This document shows positions 17,758 through 28,642 of a stretch of DNA of 64,000 bases, piece by piece. This stretch comes from Streptomyces sp. M92 (GTDB lineage: Bacteria; Actinomycetota; Actinomycetes; Streptomycetales; Streptomycetaceae). The DNA lies in contig NZ_CP101137.1 of the NCBI RefSeq assembly GCF_028473745.1, positions 2,480,001 to 2,544,000 on the forward strand, in the 5' to 3' direction. The notes under the pieces are model-generated. The model had not been told where the DNA came from, made no database searches, and saw only the letters and a list, made by a program, of their open reading frames with translations. How positions within the stretch are numbered: the stretch's first letter is position 1; every line of letters starts with the position of its first letter. Both the position numbers and the translations under genes were made by a program.

Positions 17758-17808
17758 GCGGCATGTGAAGGGGCCCGGGCGTTCTGCCCGGGCCCCTTCA
17801 CATGCCGC
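17758..17808 (-). terminator. Transcription terminator of korAB (23-bp perfect stem)
   Basis: Perfect 23-bp inverted repeat with a five-base loop (GTTCT), 16 bp past the korB stop. It has no U-run on the korB side, as is common for streptomycete hairpin terminators. It also screens the YtfG-like promoter from korAB read-through. Confidence 0.85.
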
Positions 17809-17823
17809 CTGTGCCGTGAAACC

Positions 17824-18874
<1,051 letters not shown>

Positions 18875-18882
<8 letters not shown>

Positions 18883-20803
18883 CGATGGCCTCCTTCAGGA
18901 CGGTGGCGAGCTGTTCCGCCTTGAACGGCATGCCGTTGACCTGGTTGTACGACTCCACGTCGACCAGGTACTTCGCCCGGACCAGGGTGGCGAGCTGCCC
19001 GAGGTTCATCTCGGGGAGCACGACCTTGTCGTACCTCTTGAGTACGTCGCCGAGGTTGGGCGGGAAGGGGTTGAGGTGGCGCAGGTGGGCCTGGGCGATG
19101 TGGCCGCCCTCGGCGCGGATGCGACGTACGGCCGCCGTGATCGGTCCGTACGTCGAGCCCCAGCCGAGGACCAGGGTCCGCGCCCCGTCCGGGTCGTCGA
19201 CCGTGAGCTCGTCGACGTCGATGCCGTCGACCTTGGCCTGGCGGGTGCGGACCATGAAGTCGTGGTTGGCCGGGTCGTAGGAGATGTTCCCGGTGCCGTC
19301 CTGCTTCTCGATCCCCCCGATCCGGTGCTCGAGTCCGGGGGTGCCCGGCACGGCCCAGGGGCGGGCCAGGGTGTGCGGGTCGCGCTGGTACGGCCGGAAC
19401 ACCTCGGTGCCGTCGTCCAGGGTGTGGTTGGGGCCCTGCGCGAACTGCACCGTCAGGTCGGGCAGTTCGCCGGTCTCCGGGATGCGCCAGGGTTCGCTGC
19501 CGTTGGCCAGATACCCGTCCGAGAGCAGGAACACCGGGGTGCGATAGGTCAGCGCGATCCGGGCCGCCTCCAGCGCGGCGTCGAAGCAGTCGGCCGGGGT
19601 ATGGGGGGCCACCACCGGGACCGGCGCCTCCCCGTTGCGGCCGTACATCGCCTGCAGCAGGTCCGCCTGCTCCGTCTTGGTCGGCAACCCGGTGGAGGGG
19701 CCGCCGCGCTGGATGTCCACGACCAGCAGCGGCAGCTCCAGGGAGACGGCGAGCCCGATCGTCTCGCTCTTGAGCGCCACCCCCGGCCCGGACGTGGTCG
19801 TCACCGCCAGCGAGCCGCCGAACGCCGCGCCGAGCGCCGCGCCGATCCCGGCGATCTCATCCTCGGCCTGGAAGGTGCGCACACCGAAGTTCTTGTGCTT
19901 CGAGAGTTCGTGCAGGATGTCCGAGGCCGGGGTGATCGGGTACGAGCCCAGGAACAGTGGCAGGTCCGCCTGGCGGGAGGCGGCGACCAGGCCGTAGGCG
20001 AGGGCCAGATTCCCGGAGATGTTGCGGTAGGTGCCGGGCGGGAACGCCTTCGACGCCGGAGCCACCTCGTAGGAGACCGCGAAGTCCTCCGTGGTCTCAC
20101 CGAAGTTCCAGCCCGCCCGGTACGCGGCGATGTTCGCCGCCGCGATGTCCGGCTTCTTCGCGAACTTCGTCCTCAGGAACTTCTCCGTGCCCTCCGTGGG
20201 CCGGTGATACATCCAGCTCAGCAGCCCGAGCGCGAACATGTTCTTGCTCCGCTCGGCCTCCTTGCGGGACAGGTCGAACTCCTTGAGCGCCTCCACCGTC
20301 AGCGTCGTCAGCGGCACCGGATGCAGGTGGTAGCCGTCGAGCGAACCGTCCTCCAGGGGCGAGACGTCGTAGCCGACCTTCTGCATCGCCCGCTTGGTGA
20401 ACTCGTCCGTGTTGACGATGATCTCCGCACCGCGCGGCATGTCGCCGATGTTCGCCTTCAGCGCCGCCGGATTCATCGCCACCAGCACGTTCGGGGCGTC
20501 GCCGGGGGTGAGGATGTCGTGGTCGGCGAAGTGCAGCTGGAACGACGAGACACCCGGCAGTGTCCCGGCCGGCGCCCGGATCTCCGCCGGGAAGTTCGGC
20601 AGCGTCGACAGATCGTTCCCGAACGACGCGGTCTCCGAGGTGAAACGGTCACCGGTGAGCTGCATACCGTCACCCGAGTCCCCCGCGAACCGGATGATCA
20701 CCCGGTTCAGCCGGCGGACGTCCTTCGCCCCGGCCGGTTTGCGCTGCTCTCCTACGACGGTTCCGTCGGCCTGCTCCGCTGGGCTGCTGACCTGGCTGGT
20801 CAC
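18875..20803 (-). CDS. korA: 2-oxoglutarate:ferredoxin oxidoreductase, alpha (gamma-alpha fused) subunit
   Basis: 642 aa, GTG start with GGGAGGT eight bases upstream. The N-terminal ~190 residues are the gamma domain (VIIRFAGDSGDGMQLTGDRF), followed by the alpha pyrimidine-binding domain (GSYPITPASDILHELSKHKNFGVRTFQAEDEIAGIGAALGA) and the transketolase-C-like domain near the end (GSTYGPITAAVRRIRAEGGHIAQAHLRHLNPFP). This fused architecture is the actinobacterial/mycobacterial KorA type. No ferredoxin domain is present, so it needs a separate ferredoxin. First gene of the korAB operon; the 280-bp region upstream must hold the promoter, but I see no convincing consensus. Confidence 0.95.
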
Positions 20804-21084
20804 TGACTGGACCTCCCTAGAGGCGGCTGTCCGGGGAGTGGTCTCCCACCGACCATCCCGGGATCAACCCTACGTCCGCAGGGGTTGGCTATCGGTGGAC
20901 ATTCGCATGATGGACACGACCCCGAGATGGTCGGCCGCCCCGTAGACCCACAGTTTCCGCGCCCCCCGGCGCCTGTGAGGACGCCTACGGCCCGTGCTCC
21001 GGTTTCCCATTCGTTCGGATGAGCGGCCGGCGAACGGCTGAGCCGTCCGGTCCGGCCGGCGATTCCAGCAGGTGGGCTGCCGTG

Positions 21085-21756
21085 TCAGGAATTGAGATAG
21101 GTGAGGACGGCCAGCACCCGCCGGTGATCACCGTCGCTGGGGGACAGCCCCAGCTTCAGGAAGATGTTGCTGACGTGCTTCTCCACGGCCCCGTCGCTCA
21201 CCACCAACTGCCTGGCGATCGCCGAGTTCGTCCGGCCCTCGGCCATGAGCCCCAGGACCTCCCGCTCCCGCGGGGTGAGCCCCGCGAGCACGTCCTGCTT
21301 GCGGCTGCGCCCGAGCAACTGGGCGACCACCTCGGGATCCAGGGCCGTCCCGCCCCCGGCCACCCGCACCACCGCGTCCACGAACTCCCGCACCTCGGCC
21401 ACCCGGTCCTTGAGCAGATACCCGACGCCCCGGCTGGAACCGGCCAGCAGCTCCGTCGCGTACCGCTCCTCCACGTACTGGGACAGCACCAGTACGCCGA
21501 GACCGGGATGAGCTTTGCGCAGCTGGACCGAGGCGCGCACACCCTCGTCGGTGTGCGTCGGCGGCATCCGTACGTCCGCCACCACGACGTCCGGCAGCTC
21601 GCCCTGCGCGTCCAGCTCCGTGATGGTCTTGATCAACGCGTCGCCGTCGCCGACACCGGCCACGACCTCGTGCCCCCGGTCGGTCAGCAACCGGGTCAGC
21701 CCCTCTCGGAGCAGCACTGAATCCTCGGCGATGACCACCCGCACCCTGTCCTCCAC
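21085..21756 (-). CDS. NarL/FixJ-family response regulator
   Basis: 223 aa from a GTG with GAGG just upstream; the longer ATG form (21804) adds 16 low-value residues. Receiver domain 1-120: acidic pair Glu11/Asp12, phosphoacceptor Asp61 in VVVADVRMPP, and the LLKD lysine. LuxR-type helix-turn-helix near the C-terminus: LTPREREVLGLMAEGRTNSAIARQLVVSDGAVEKHVSNIFLKLGL. It is preceded in the same orientation by two paralogous histidine kinase genes, the probable phosphate donors. Target genes unknown; the neighbouring divergent nuo operon is a candidate by position only. Confidence 0.93.
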   Translation of the reverse strand: MEDRVRVVIAEDSVLLREGLTRLLTDRGHEVVAGVGDGDALIKTITELDAQGELPDVVVADVRMPPTHTDEGVRASVQLRKAHPGLGVLVLSQYVEERYATELLAGSSRGVGYLLKDRVAEVREFVDAVVRVAGGGTALDPEVVAQLLGRSRKQDVLAGLTPREREVLGLMAEGRTNSAIARQLVVSDGAVEKHVSNIFLKLGLSPSDGDHRRVLAVLTYLNS

Positions 21757-22242
21757 GATCCTCGGCCCCCCACGCCCGTCCACCGCACGGCCCGCGCGGC
21801 CCACGCCGCGTCCACGAGCCCGTCCGTTGACAGGACCAGCATTCCAGCATCGGAGACCGAATGCGCCCGGGCAACGGGAAGAGAGCGCGAAGCAGAGGGT
21901 TCCGGCCGGGTCCGGCTGCGCGGCGACCGATTACCGGCCACCTTGGCCGGGGGCCGGCTCGGTGACGCCGGTCTGGGGCCTGACCGGGCCCACCCGTCGT
22001 GATCCGGGCCGGACCCACCCGTCGTGGTCCTGACCGGGCGCGCCGGTCGAGGTCCGGTTGCCACGCCGACCGGATCTCGGTCCGGTGAGGCGTGGCACGG
22101 CATGGCATGGCACGACACGGTATGGCGCGCCGGGTCTGGCCCGGCGAGGGCCGGCCCTGCCGGGACGAGTCCGGTACCTGCATGCCCCACCGCCTCCGTC
22201 CAGCACGCGCGGCGCCGACGGAGGAGGCGGGGACCAGGTGGC
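21757..22242. other. Repeat-rich intergenic region between kinase and response regulator
   Basis: About 486 bp with no convincing gene. It contains two 25-bp direct copies (21984-22008 and 22009-22033, differing at a few sites) and a short TGGCA-type iteration at about 22093-22115. The gap is unusually long for genes of one signalling unit, so the regulator gene may have its own promoter here. Confidence 0.6.
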
Positions 22243-23613
22243 TCAGTGGGCGGCCACCGGCTCGCTCCGCCACGGCAGTTCCGCGGTCACCCGCGTCGGG
22301 CCGCCTTCCGGCGAGTCCACCACGAGGATTCCGTCCACGGCGTCGAGCCGTTCCGCCAGGCCTGCCAGCCCCGAACCGGCCGACACCTCGGCTCCGCCCA
22401 CACCGTTGTCCACGACCTGGAGCATCAGCCGGTTCTCCACGCGCCAGACCTCCACGAAGGCCGCCGTGGCCCGCGCGTGCTTGCTGACGTTCTGCAGCAG
22501 CTCCGAGACGGTGAAGTAGGCGATGCCCTCGATCGCCGACGCCGGCCGCTCCGTCAGGTCGACCTCCACCTTGACCGGCACGGTGCAGCGTGAGGCGACC
22601 GAGGAGAGTGCCGCGTCCAGGCCGCGGTCGGTCAGGACCGCGGGGTGGATGCCGCGGGCCAGGTCCCGCAGCTCCTGGAGGGCCGTCTTCACCTCGCCGT
22701 GCGCCTCGTCGACCATGGCCGCCGCCGCTCGCGGGTCCTCCTTCAGCTTCTCCTTGGCCAGCCCGAGATCCATGGCCAGGTTGACCAGGCGGGCCTGGGC
22801 CCCGTCATGCAGGTCACGCTCGATGCGCCGCAGGTCGGCCGCGGCGGTGTCGACCACGACCCCGCGGTCCGACTCCAGCTCCACCACCCGGGTGGCCAGC
22901 CGCGACGGCCCGAGCAGGCCGTACACCATCACCCGGTCCACCGTCGTCAACGCCCGGACGATCCACGGCGTCGCCAGCGTGAACAGCAGACCGACCAGCG
23001 CGGTCATGGTGATCTCGAACGGGTTGTCCAGGTAGACCCGGTGCGTCTCGTCACCGTAGAGCTGGAGCCCGTCCTGGCCGGCGTACATCGGGAACACCCA
23101 GAACCACAGCGGGTACGTGAGCATCGCCCACCCGAACGCCCAGACGTTCACGGCGACGACGAAGGAGAACACCGACCACGGGAACTGCAGCACCGCGTAA
23201 AGCAGGCTCCGCCAGGACACGCCGCTCTTCAGGACGGCACCCATCCAGCCCATCGCGCCCTGCTTCTTCATCCGCAGCGGCTCCGGGTCGGACACGCGCA
23301 GCCCCAGCAGTATCCGGGCCCGTGCCCGCTCCATCGCACCGAAGCCCCGGCAGCCGGCCAGCGCCGCCGCCAGCACCGGCACGCCCAGGAACGTCACCAG
23401 CAGCCCCGCTCCCAGGGACACCATCGTGACGGCGTAGGTGAAGAGCAGGATGCCGATCGGCAGGCTCAACAGCACATAACCGAACTCCCGCCAGCTGCGT
23501 GCCTCGAACGGCGCGCGCAGCCCCGCCGGCAACCGGCGGCGTCGCGCGGCGGTGCCCTCGGGAAGCCCGGACCCGCTCCCGAACCCGTAACTGTGTCCGT
23601 AATCCGTGGCCAT
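22243..23613 (-). CDS. Sensor histidine kinase, HisKA_3/NarX-like (paralogue 1)
   Basis: 456 aa, ATG preceded by GGAGAAGG. Four to six membrane helices and a sensor domain of the Streptomyces Sensor (PF13796-like) type fill the first ~230 residues. Then the HisKA_3 dimerisation/phosphoacceptor box RRIERDLHDGAQARLVNLAM, N-box in FTVSELLQNVSKHARA, and G-box near DNGVGG / GSGLAGLAERLDAVDG. It autophosphorylates on the His of DLHDG. Its kinase core is nearly identical to that of the kinase gene upstream, including 110 identical bases, which points to duplication followed by gene conversion. Confidence 0.93.
   Translation of the reverse strand: MATDYGHSYGFGSGSGLPEGTAARRRRLPAGLRAPFEARSWREFGYVLLSLPIGILLFTYAVTMVSLGAGLLVTFLGVPVLAAALAGCRGFGAMERARARILLGLRVSDPEPLRMKKQGAMGWMGAVLKSGVSWRSLLYAVLQFPWSVFSFVVAVNVWAFGWAMLTYPLWFWVFPMYAGQDGLQLYGDETHRVYLDNPFEITMTALVGLLFTLATPWIVRALTTVDRVMVYGLLGPSRLATRVVELESDRGVVVDTAAADLRRIERDLHDGAQARLVNLAMDLGLAKEKLKEDPRAAAAMVDEAHGEVKTALQELRDLARGIHPAVLTDRGLDAALSSVASRCTVPVKVEVDLTERPASAIEGIAYFTVSELLQNVSKHARATAAFVEVWRVENRLMLQVVDNGVGGAEVSAGSGLAGLAERLDAVDGILVVDSPEGGPTRVTAELPWRSEPVAAH
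22568..22677. repeat. 110-bp perfect direct repeat shared by the two kinase genes, copy 1
   Basis: Identical base for base to 24121-24230, 1553 bp away. It encodes the segment from PRTDRGLDAALSS to the cysteine-containing core strand of the kinase domain. Silent sites are also identical, unlike the flanking coding sequence. Confidence 0.95.
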
Positions 23614-23762
23614 CGGTGCCGTCCTTCTCCTCGTCCTATGGCTGTGCTGTCGTAACTCCACCCTGATCGACCGCCCGCCCACGGGCCATGGAGCCCGTCG
23701 GCGTCTCGAGAGGGGGGTTTTCCCCACCCCGGGGCGGATGCCGGCCCGTGCGGCGTGCTCTT

Positions 23763-25001
23763 TCAGCGCCCGCGCGAAGCGCCCGAAGCGCGCGCGGTGG
23801 CGTCGTCGCCGGTGCGGTCGCGCCACGGCAGCTCAGCGGTCACCGTCGTCGGGCCGCCCTCCGGCGAGTCGACGACGAAGAGGCCGTCGACGGCGCTCAG
23901 CCGGTCGGCCAGCCCCTTCATCCCCGTACCGCCGTCGAGGCGGGCACCCCCGCGGCCGTCGTCGCTCACCTGTATGAGCAGCCGGTCGGAGGACCGCCAC
24001 ACCTCCACGGCGGCGGTTCTCGCCCGGCTGTGCTTGCTGACGTTCTGCAGCAGCTCCGAGACGGTGAAGTAGGCGATGCCCTCGATGGCCGCGGCCGGGC
24101 GCTCCATGAGGTCGACGGTCACCTTGACCGGCACGGTGCAGCGTGAGGCGACCGAGGAGAGTGCCGCGTCCAGGCCGCGGTCGGTCAGGACCGCGGGGTG
24201 GATGCCGCGGGCCAGGTCCCGCAGCTCCTGCAGGGCCAGCTTCACCTCGCCGTGCGCCTCGTCGACCATGGCCGCCGCCGCGTCGGGGTCCTCCAGCAGC
24301 TTCTCCTTCGCCAGACCCAGCCCCATGGCCAGGTTGACCAGACGGGCCTGGGCTCCGTCGTGCAGGTCGCGCTCGATGCGCCGCAGGTCGGCCGCGGCCG
24401 TGTCGACCACGATGCCCCGGTCCGACTCCAGCTCGGCGATCCGCCGCTCCAGCTCGTCGGAGGGGGAGAGCAGCGCCCGCACCATCGCCCGGTCCGCGTT
24501 GGCCAGGCCCCGCGCGATGAACGGCAGCACCGGCCACAGCACGAACAGCGACGTCAGCGTGACGACGAAGGTCAGGATGCCCCAGGGGAGCCGTATGAAG
24601 TCGTACAGCACGGTGCGCCAGCCCACGGGATCCTTCAGCGCCATCCACAGCTGGGGGAAGAATCCGCCCCCACCGCGCAACGGAAGCCGGCTCGGCTCGT
24701 CCACCCGCACACCGAGCAGTACCCGGGCCCGGGCACGCTCCAGCTTGCCCAACTGCCGTGCACCCATCAGCCCCGCGGCCAGCAACGGGAACCCGATCAC
24801 CGTGACCGTCAGCCCGACGCCGGTGCACAGCATCGTCACCACGTACACGAATCCGAGCAGCGACGCCGGGAGGTTCGCCAGCAGGTGGGCGATCTCCATC
24901 CAGGTGTGCCGGTCGTAGGCGAAACGGGCCGGCGGCGGGCGGTCGCCGGGCGCTGCGCCGGTGTTCCCGCGAGGCGTCGGTGTCGAGAGGCGTTCGGTCA
25001 T
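23763..25001 (-). CDS. Sensor histidine kinase, HisKA_3/NarX-like (paralogue 2)
   Basis: 412 aa from the ATG at 25001; no ribosome site is obvious and the mRNA may be leaderless. N-terminal membrane sensor domain (FAYDRHTWMEIAHLLANLPASLLGFVYVVTML), shorter than in paralogue 1, then the same HisKA_3 core: RRIERDLHDGAQARLVNLAM, FTVSELLQNVSKHSRA, SDDGRGGARLDGGTGMKGLADRLSAVDG. It heads the kinase-kinase-regulator set. The different sensor halves and near-identical catalytic halves suggest two inputs feeding one regulator. The start lies back to back with the nuo operon. Confidence 0.92.
   Translation of the reverse strand: MTERLSTPTPRGNTGAAPGDRPPPARFAYDRHTWMEIAHLLANLPASLLGFVYVVTMLCTGVGLTVTVIGFPLLAAGLMGARQLGKLERARARVLLGVRVDEPSRLPLRGGGGFFPQLWMALKDPVGWRTVLYDFIRLPWGILTFVVTLTSLFVLWPVLPFIARGLANADRAMVRALLSPSDELERRIAELESDRGIVVDTAAADLRRIERDLHDGAQARLVNLAMGLGLAKEKLLEDPDAAAAMVDEAHGEVKLALQELRDLARGIHPAVLTDRGLDAALSSVASRCTVPVKVTVDLMERPAAAIEGIAYFTVSELLQNVSKHSRARTAAVEVWRSSDRLLIQVSDDGRGGARLDGGTGMKGLADRLSAVDGLFVVDSPEGGPTTVTAELPWRDRTGDDATARASGASRGR
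24121..24230. repeat. 110-bp perfect direct repeat shared by the two kinase genes, copy 2
   Basis: Identical to 22568-22677. A further shared block of about 50 bases lies at 22483-22535 and 24038-24090. Confidence 0.95.
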
Positions 25002-25082
25002 ACGAGTCAGCGTGCCGTGCCGCGCGACGCCGCGCCATGAGGTGTACCGCCAGGACGCACTGAGGAAAACCCCACCCCCCGG

Positions 25083-25138
25083 GGGCCCGCCTTTCGGAGC
25101 CCGCCCCCGTGGGCCCGCCTTCCGGAGCCCGCCTCCCT
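25083..25138. repeat. Two 28-bp imperfect tandem copies upstream of nuoA
   Basis: GGGCCCGCCTTTCGGAGCCC and its near copy 28 bp later lie between the divergent kinase and nuo promoters. They could be binding sites or neutral intergenic repeats. Confidence 0.7.
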
Positions 25139-25160
25139 GTCCCAAGGTGTGACGGGCTGC

Positions 25161-25188
25161 TTACCGTCTCTTTATCAGGCCCTAGACT
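25161..25188 (+). promoter_or_regulatory. Candidate nuo operon promoter
   Basis: TTACCG (25161-25166), 16 bp, TAGACT (25183-25188); the expected start near 25195 gives a leader of about 60 nt before nuoA. It resembles the streptomycete housekeeping consensus at the -10 but is weak at the -35. Confidence 0.4.
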
Positions 25189-25253
25189 CCCGTGCGTACA
25201 GATCGTCGATCAGCAGCGTTCGGGACAGGGAGCGCGGGGAGCGAGGGACGGAC

Positions 25254-25649
25254 GTGCCGGAACCGACCGTCGGCCTTGCGGCCGACTATTTCCAGTCCTA
25301 CTCGGTCGTCGGACTGCTCGCCGTCGTCGGCGTGCTCTTCGTCGCCGTCGCCTTCGGGGCCGGGCGCCTGCTGCGGCCCGTGGTCCCGACGCCCGAGAAG
25401 CTGCTGACGTACGAGTGCGGTGTCGACCCCGTCGGCGAGGGCTGGGCCCACACCCAGGTTCGCTACTACGTCTACGCGTTCCTCTATGTCATCTTCGCGG
25501 TCGACTCGATCTTCCTCTTCCCCTGGGCGACGGTCTTCGCCGATCCTGGTTATGGAGCGACGACCCTCGTGGAGATGTTCATCTTCCTCGGCTTCCTCGC
25601 CGTGGGCCTGCTCTACGCATACAAGAAGGGCGTCCTGTCGTGGACGTGA
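25254..25649 (+). CDS. nuoA: NADH-quinone oxidoreductase (complex I) subunit A
   Basis: 131 aa from a GTG with GAGGGA upstream; the frame is open farther upstream but that part lacks support. Three membrane helices and the conserved YECGVDP segment in the first cytoplasmic loop, then [25 protein letters not shown] with the usual acidic residue in the helix. NuoA sits at the quinone-chamber junction of complex I. First gene of nuoABCHIJKLMN, a second, incomplete nuo operon (no nuoD, E, F, G) of the kind conserved in Streptomyces (nuoA2 and following). Confidence 0.92.
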   Translation: MPEPTVGLAADYFQSYSVVGLLAVVGVLFVAVAFGAGRLLRPVVPTPEKLLTYECGVDPVGEGWAHTQVRYYVYAFLYVIFAVDSIFLFPWATVFADPGYGATTLVEMFIFLGFLAVGLLYAYKKGVLSWT

Positions 25650-26287
25650 ACCCCGCCGAACCCGTGCTGCTCCCCGAGCCCAAGCGGCTCGGTGCGCTCG
25701 CACGCCTCGCTCCCGAACCCATGAAGGTCGTCCTGAACTGGGGCCGCAGGTACTCCCTGTGGGTCTTCAACTTCGGCCTCGCCTGCTGCGCCATCGAGTT
25801 CATCGCCGCGTCGATGGCCCGCCACGACTTCATCCGGCTCGGCGTCATCCCCTTCGCGCCGGGCCCCCGTCAGGCCGACCTGATGGTGGTGTCCGGCACG
25901 GTGACCGACAAGATGGCGCCGGCCGTCAAGCGCCTGTACGAGCAGATGCCCGAGCCGAAGTACGTCATCTCCTTCGGCGCCTGCTCCAACTGCGGCGGCC
26001 CCTACTGGGACTCCTACTCCGTGACGAAGGGCGTCGACCAGATCATCCCCGTCGACGTCTACGTCCCCGGGTGCCCGCCCCGCCCCGAGGCCCTCCTCCA
26101 GGGCATCCTCAAACTGCAGGAGAAGATCGCGCGGGAGTCGCTGGGGGAGCGGTACGCCACATCGCACCGGCCGTCGACGGCGGCGCTGCGGAGCGGCCTG
26201 GTCCGGCCGCCGGCGCCGGGTGCCGCCGTGGACCGCGACGCGGGCACGGCTGCGAACCGGGCTGCGGACCCGGGGGAGGGCCGATGA
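25640..26287 (+). CDS. nuoB: Complex I subunit B (N2 iron-sulfur cluster)
   Basis: 215 aa, GTG start overlapping nuoA by 10 nt (a second GTG six bases on would give a 4-nt overlap). The N2 cluster ligands are all present: Cys49 and Cys50 in ACCAIEF, Cys115 in GACSNCGG and Cys145 in VPGCPPRP. So the last iron-sulfur cluster before quinone can be built even though the NADH module is missing. The C-terminal ~45 residues are Ala/Arg/Pro-rich and non-conserved. Confidence 0.95.
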   Translation: MDVNPAEPVLLPEPKRLGALARLAPEPMKVVLNWGRRYSLWVFNFGLACCAIEFIAASMARHDFIRLGVIPFAPGPRQADLMVVSGTVTDKMAPAVKRLYEQMPEPKYVISFGACSNCGGPYWDSYSVTKGVDQIIPVDVYVPGCPPRPEALLQGILKLQEKIARESLGERYATSHRPSTAALRSGLVRPPAPGAAVDRDAGTAANRAADPGEGR

Positions 26288-27675
26288 CCGCCGCCGGCTG
26301 GCTCCCCGCCGATACCGCGGAACTCTTCGGTCCGCAGGCCGCCGCCGACGAGTCGTACGACGTCCTGACCGTGGACGTGCCGCCGGCGTCCTGGATCTCT
26401 GCCCTCGAGACCGCGCGGGACCGGCTGGGCTGCACCTACTTCGACTGGCTGAGCGCGGTCGACGAACCGGGCACGGGCTTCCGCGTCGCGGCGCACGTCG
26501 TGGCGCTGGGACCCGTACGCCGGCTGCTGCTGCGCACGACGGTCCCGCACGAGTCCCCGGTCCTGCCCAGTGCCATCGCGGTCTACGCGGGCGCGGCCTG
26601 GCACGAACGTGAGACCCACGAAATGTTCGGCGTCGCCTTCCAGGACCATCCCGCGCTGGACCACCTGCTCCTGCCGGAGGGCTTCGAGGGCCACCCGCTG
26701 CGGAAGGACTTCGTCCTCGCCGCCCGTGTCGCCAAGGCCTGGCCGGGGGCCAAGGAGCCCGGCGAGTCCGACCACGGCGGTCCGCGCCGCCGGCAGATGC
26801 TGCCGCCCGGCGTCCCCGACCCCAACGAGTGGGGCCCGCTCAAGGGCCAGCTGCCTCCCGCTCCGGCCCGCCCGGCACGGGGAGCCGGACGCGCGGCGGG
26901 GGAACGCCCGGCCCGCGCCGAGGGGGAACGCCCGGTCCGCCGTTCCCGTACGGCGGCGGAAGGCTCCGCCAGTCAGGGTGCCCCGGCGCCCCGGCGTGCA
27001 CGCAGCGCGAGCGGGGGTTCCGCGTCCCAGCGGACGGGCGCGCCGGAAACCGGGCCCATCACCGAGACGGACGCGAGCGCGGAGACCGGGCAGGCGGTTT
27101 CCGGGCCGACCGCCCGGCCGCGCCGCGCACGCACCGCCGGTGAGGGCTCCGCGTCGCAGCGAGCCGCCTCCGACGCCCGTCCGGCAAAGACTGCCCCGGA
27201 CGCGCAGGCGCCCAGCCCTGGCGCCGGTGATGACACGGGCACGTCCCCGGTGCCCGAGGCAACGGCTCCGAAGCCGTCGGCCCCCGCCACACCGCGCAGT
27301 ACGGACGCCCCGTGGCACCACGCCCGCCCCGCCTTCGACGACGCTGAGTCCGAGTCCGAGCCCGAGCCGGACGCCGGCACGGAACGCCAGCCGGACACGA
27401 CCTCGGACGGGCCGAGCACCTCGGACGGGCCGAGCACCTCGGACGGGCCGAGCACCTCGGACGGGCCGAGCACCTCGGACGGGCCGAGCACCTCGGACGG
27501 GCCGAGCACCTCGGACGGGCCGAGCACCTCGAACGGGCCGAGCACCTCGAACGAGAACGAGAACGAGAACCCGGACCGGGACCAGTCCTCGAACCCGATT
27601 CCGGATCGGGACCAGTCCTCGGACCCGAACCCACCCCGCTCGACCCGCCCGAACCCCCCAGGAGGCTCGCAGTGA
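26284..27675 (+). CDS. nuoC: Complex I subunit C (30-kDa) with a long disordered repeat tail
   Basis: 463 aa, ATG overlapping the nuoB stop by 4 nt. Residues about 25-165 are the 30-kDa domain ([51 protein letters not shown]). The remaining ~290 residues are not in ordinary NuoC (about 200 aa): they are rich in Ala, Pro, Ser, Arg, then Asp/Glu, and contain seven TSDGPS hexapeptides plus one TSNGPS, ending in NENENEN and DRDQSS motifs. No NuoD (49-kDa) domain is fused and no separate nuoD follows. The tail looks disordered; its job is unknown. Confidence 0.9.
   Translation: MTAAGWLPADTAELFGPQAAADESYDVLTVDVPPASWISALETARDRLGCTYFDWLSAVDEPGTGFRVAAHVVALGPVRRLLLRTTVPHESPVLPSAIAVYAGAAWHERETHEMFGVAFQDHPALDHLLLPEGFEGHPLRKDFVLAARVAKAWPGAKEPGESDHGGPRRRQMLPPGVPDPNEWGPLKGQLPPAPARPARGAGRAAGERPARAEGERPVRRSRTAAEGSASQGAPAPRRARSASGGSASQRTGAPETGPITETDASAETGQAVSGPTARPRRARTAGEGSASQRAASDARPAKTAPDAQAPSPGAGDDTGTSPVPEATAPKPSAPATPRSTDAPWHHARPAFDDAESESEPEPDAGTERQPDTTSDGPSTSDGPSTSDGPSTSDGPSTSDGPSTSDGPSTSDGPSTSNGPSTSNENENENPDRDQSSNPIPDRDQSSDPNPPRSTRPNPPGGSQ
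27400..27543. repeat. Coding tandem repeat in nuoC, 8 x 18 bp
   Basis: Eight 18-bp units (consensus ACCTCGGACGGGCCGAGC) encode TSDGPS seven times and TSNGPS once. The seven inner units are identical even at silent positions, implying recent expansion. Unit gain or loss keeps the frame. Confidence 0.97.
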
Positions 27676-28640
27676 ACGACGCGCTCGACGTCACCCTGCG
27701 CCTCCTGATCGTCTTCGTCGTCTTCCTCGCCCTGCCCCTGATCATCGGCCAGACCGAGCACAAGGTCATGGCCCACATGCAGGGCCGTCTCGGCCCGATG
27801 TACGCCGGCGGATTCCACGGCTGGGCGCAGCTCGTCGCCGACGGCGTGAAGTTCGCGCAGAAGGAGGACGTGGTCCCGGCCGACGCGGACCGCCGCATCT
27901 TCCAACTCGCCCCCGCCGTGGCCCTCCTGCCGTACCTTCTGGTCCTCCTGGCCATCCCGGTCGGCCCCGGAGAGGGCGCGGTCGGCCAGGTCGTCGACGC
28001 GGGCATCTTCTTCGTGCTCGCCGTCATGGGCGTGGGCGTCCTCGGCTCCCTCATGGCGGGCTGGTCCTCCGCCAACAAGTTCTCCCTCCTCGGCGGTCTG
28101 CGCACCGCCGCCCAACTCCTCGCCTATGAGCTCCCGATGCTGCTGACCGCGGCCTCGGTGGCCATGGCGGCCGGCACCGTCTCGCTCGTCGGCATCCTCG
28201 ACGCCTTCGAGTGGTGGTGGCTGCCCTGGCAGATCGTGGGCGCGATCGTCTTCTTCGTAGCCGGTCTGGCCGAGTTGCAGCGCCCCCCGTTCGACATGCC
28301 GGTGGCCGACTCGGAGATCATCTTCGGTGCCTACACCGAGTACACCGGCCTGCGCTTCGCGCTGTTCCTCCTCGCCGAGTACGCCGGGATCGTCGTCCTG
28401 TGCGGCCTGACGACCGTCCTGTTCCTGGGTGGCTGGCACGGCCCCTGGGGCGCCGACGGTCTCGGCTGGGTGTGGACGCTGCTGAAGACCGCCGTCCTCG
28501 CCTTCGTGGTGATCTGGCTGCGCGTGACCTACCCGCGCCTGCGCGAGGACCAGCTCCAGAAGCTCTCCTGGACTCTCCTCGTCCCTCTTTCCCTCGCCCA
28601 GATCGCCCTCACCGGCATCGTCAAGGTGGTGATCCAGTAA
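27672..28640 (+). CDS. nuoH: Complex I subunit H
   Basis: 322 aa, GTG overlapping the nuoC stop by 4 nt. Eight membrane helices; conserved quinone-site loops [22 protein letters not shown] and [26 protein letters not shown], where the acidic residues of the E-channel lie. NuoH forms the floor of the quinone chamber and links electron transfer to proton pumping, so the membrane part of this operon looks competent. Normal length for the family. Confidence 0.95.
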   Translation: MNDALDVTLRLLIVFVVFLALPLIIGQTEHKVMAHMQGRLGPMYAGGFHGWAQLVADGVKFAQKEDVVPADADRRIFQLAPAVALLPYLLVLLAIPVGPGEGAVGQVVDAGIFFVLAVMGVGVLGSLMAGWSSANKFSLLGGLRTAAQLLAYELPMLLTAASVAMAAGTVSLVGILDAFEWWWLPWQIVGAIVFFVAGLAELQRPPFDMPVADSEIIFGAYTEYTGLRFALFLLAEYAGIVVLCGLTTVLFLGGWHGPWGADGLGWVWTLLKTAVLAFVVIWLRVTYPRLREDQLQKLSWTLLVPLSLAQIALTGIVKVVIQ

Positions 28641-28642
28641 CC

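Noticed and set aside
27400..27543. Possible CRISPR array
   Set aside because: Units are 18 bp, contiguous, without spacers, and in frame within nuoC.
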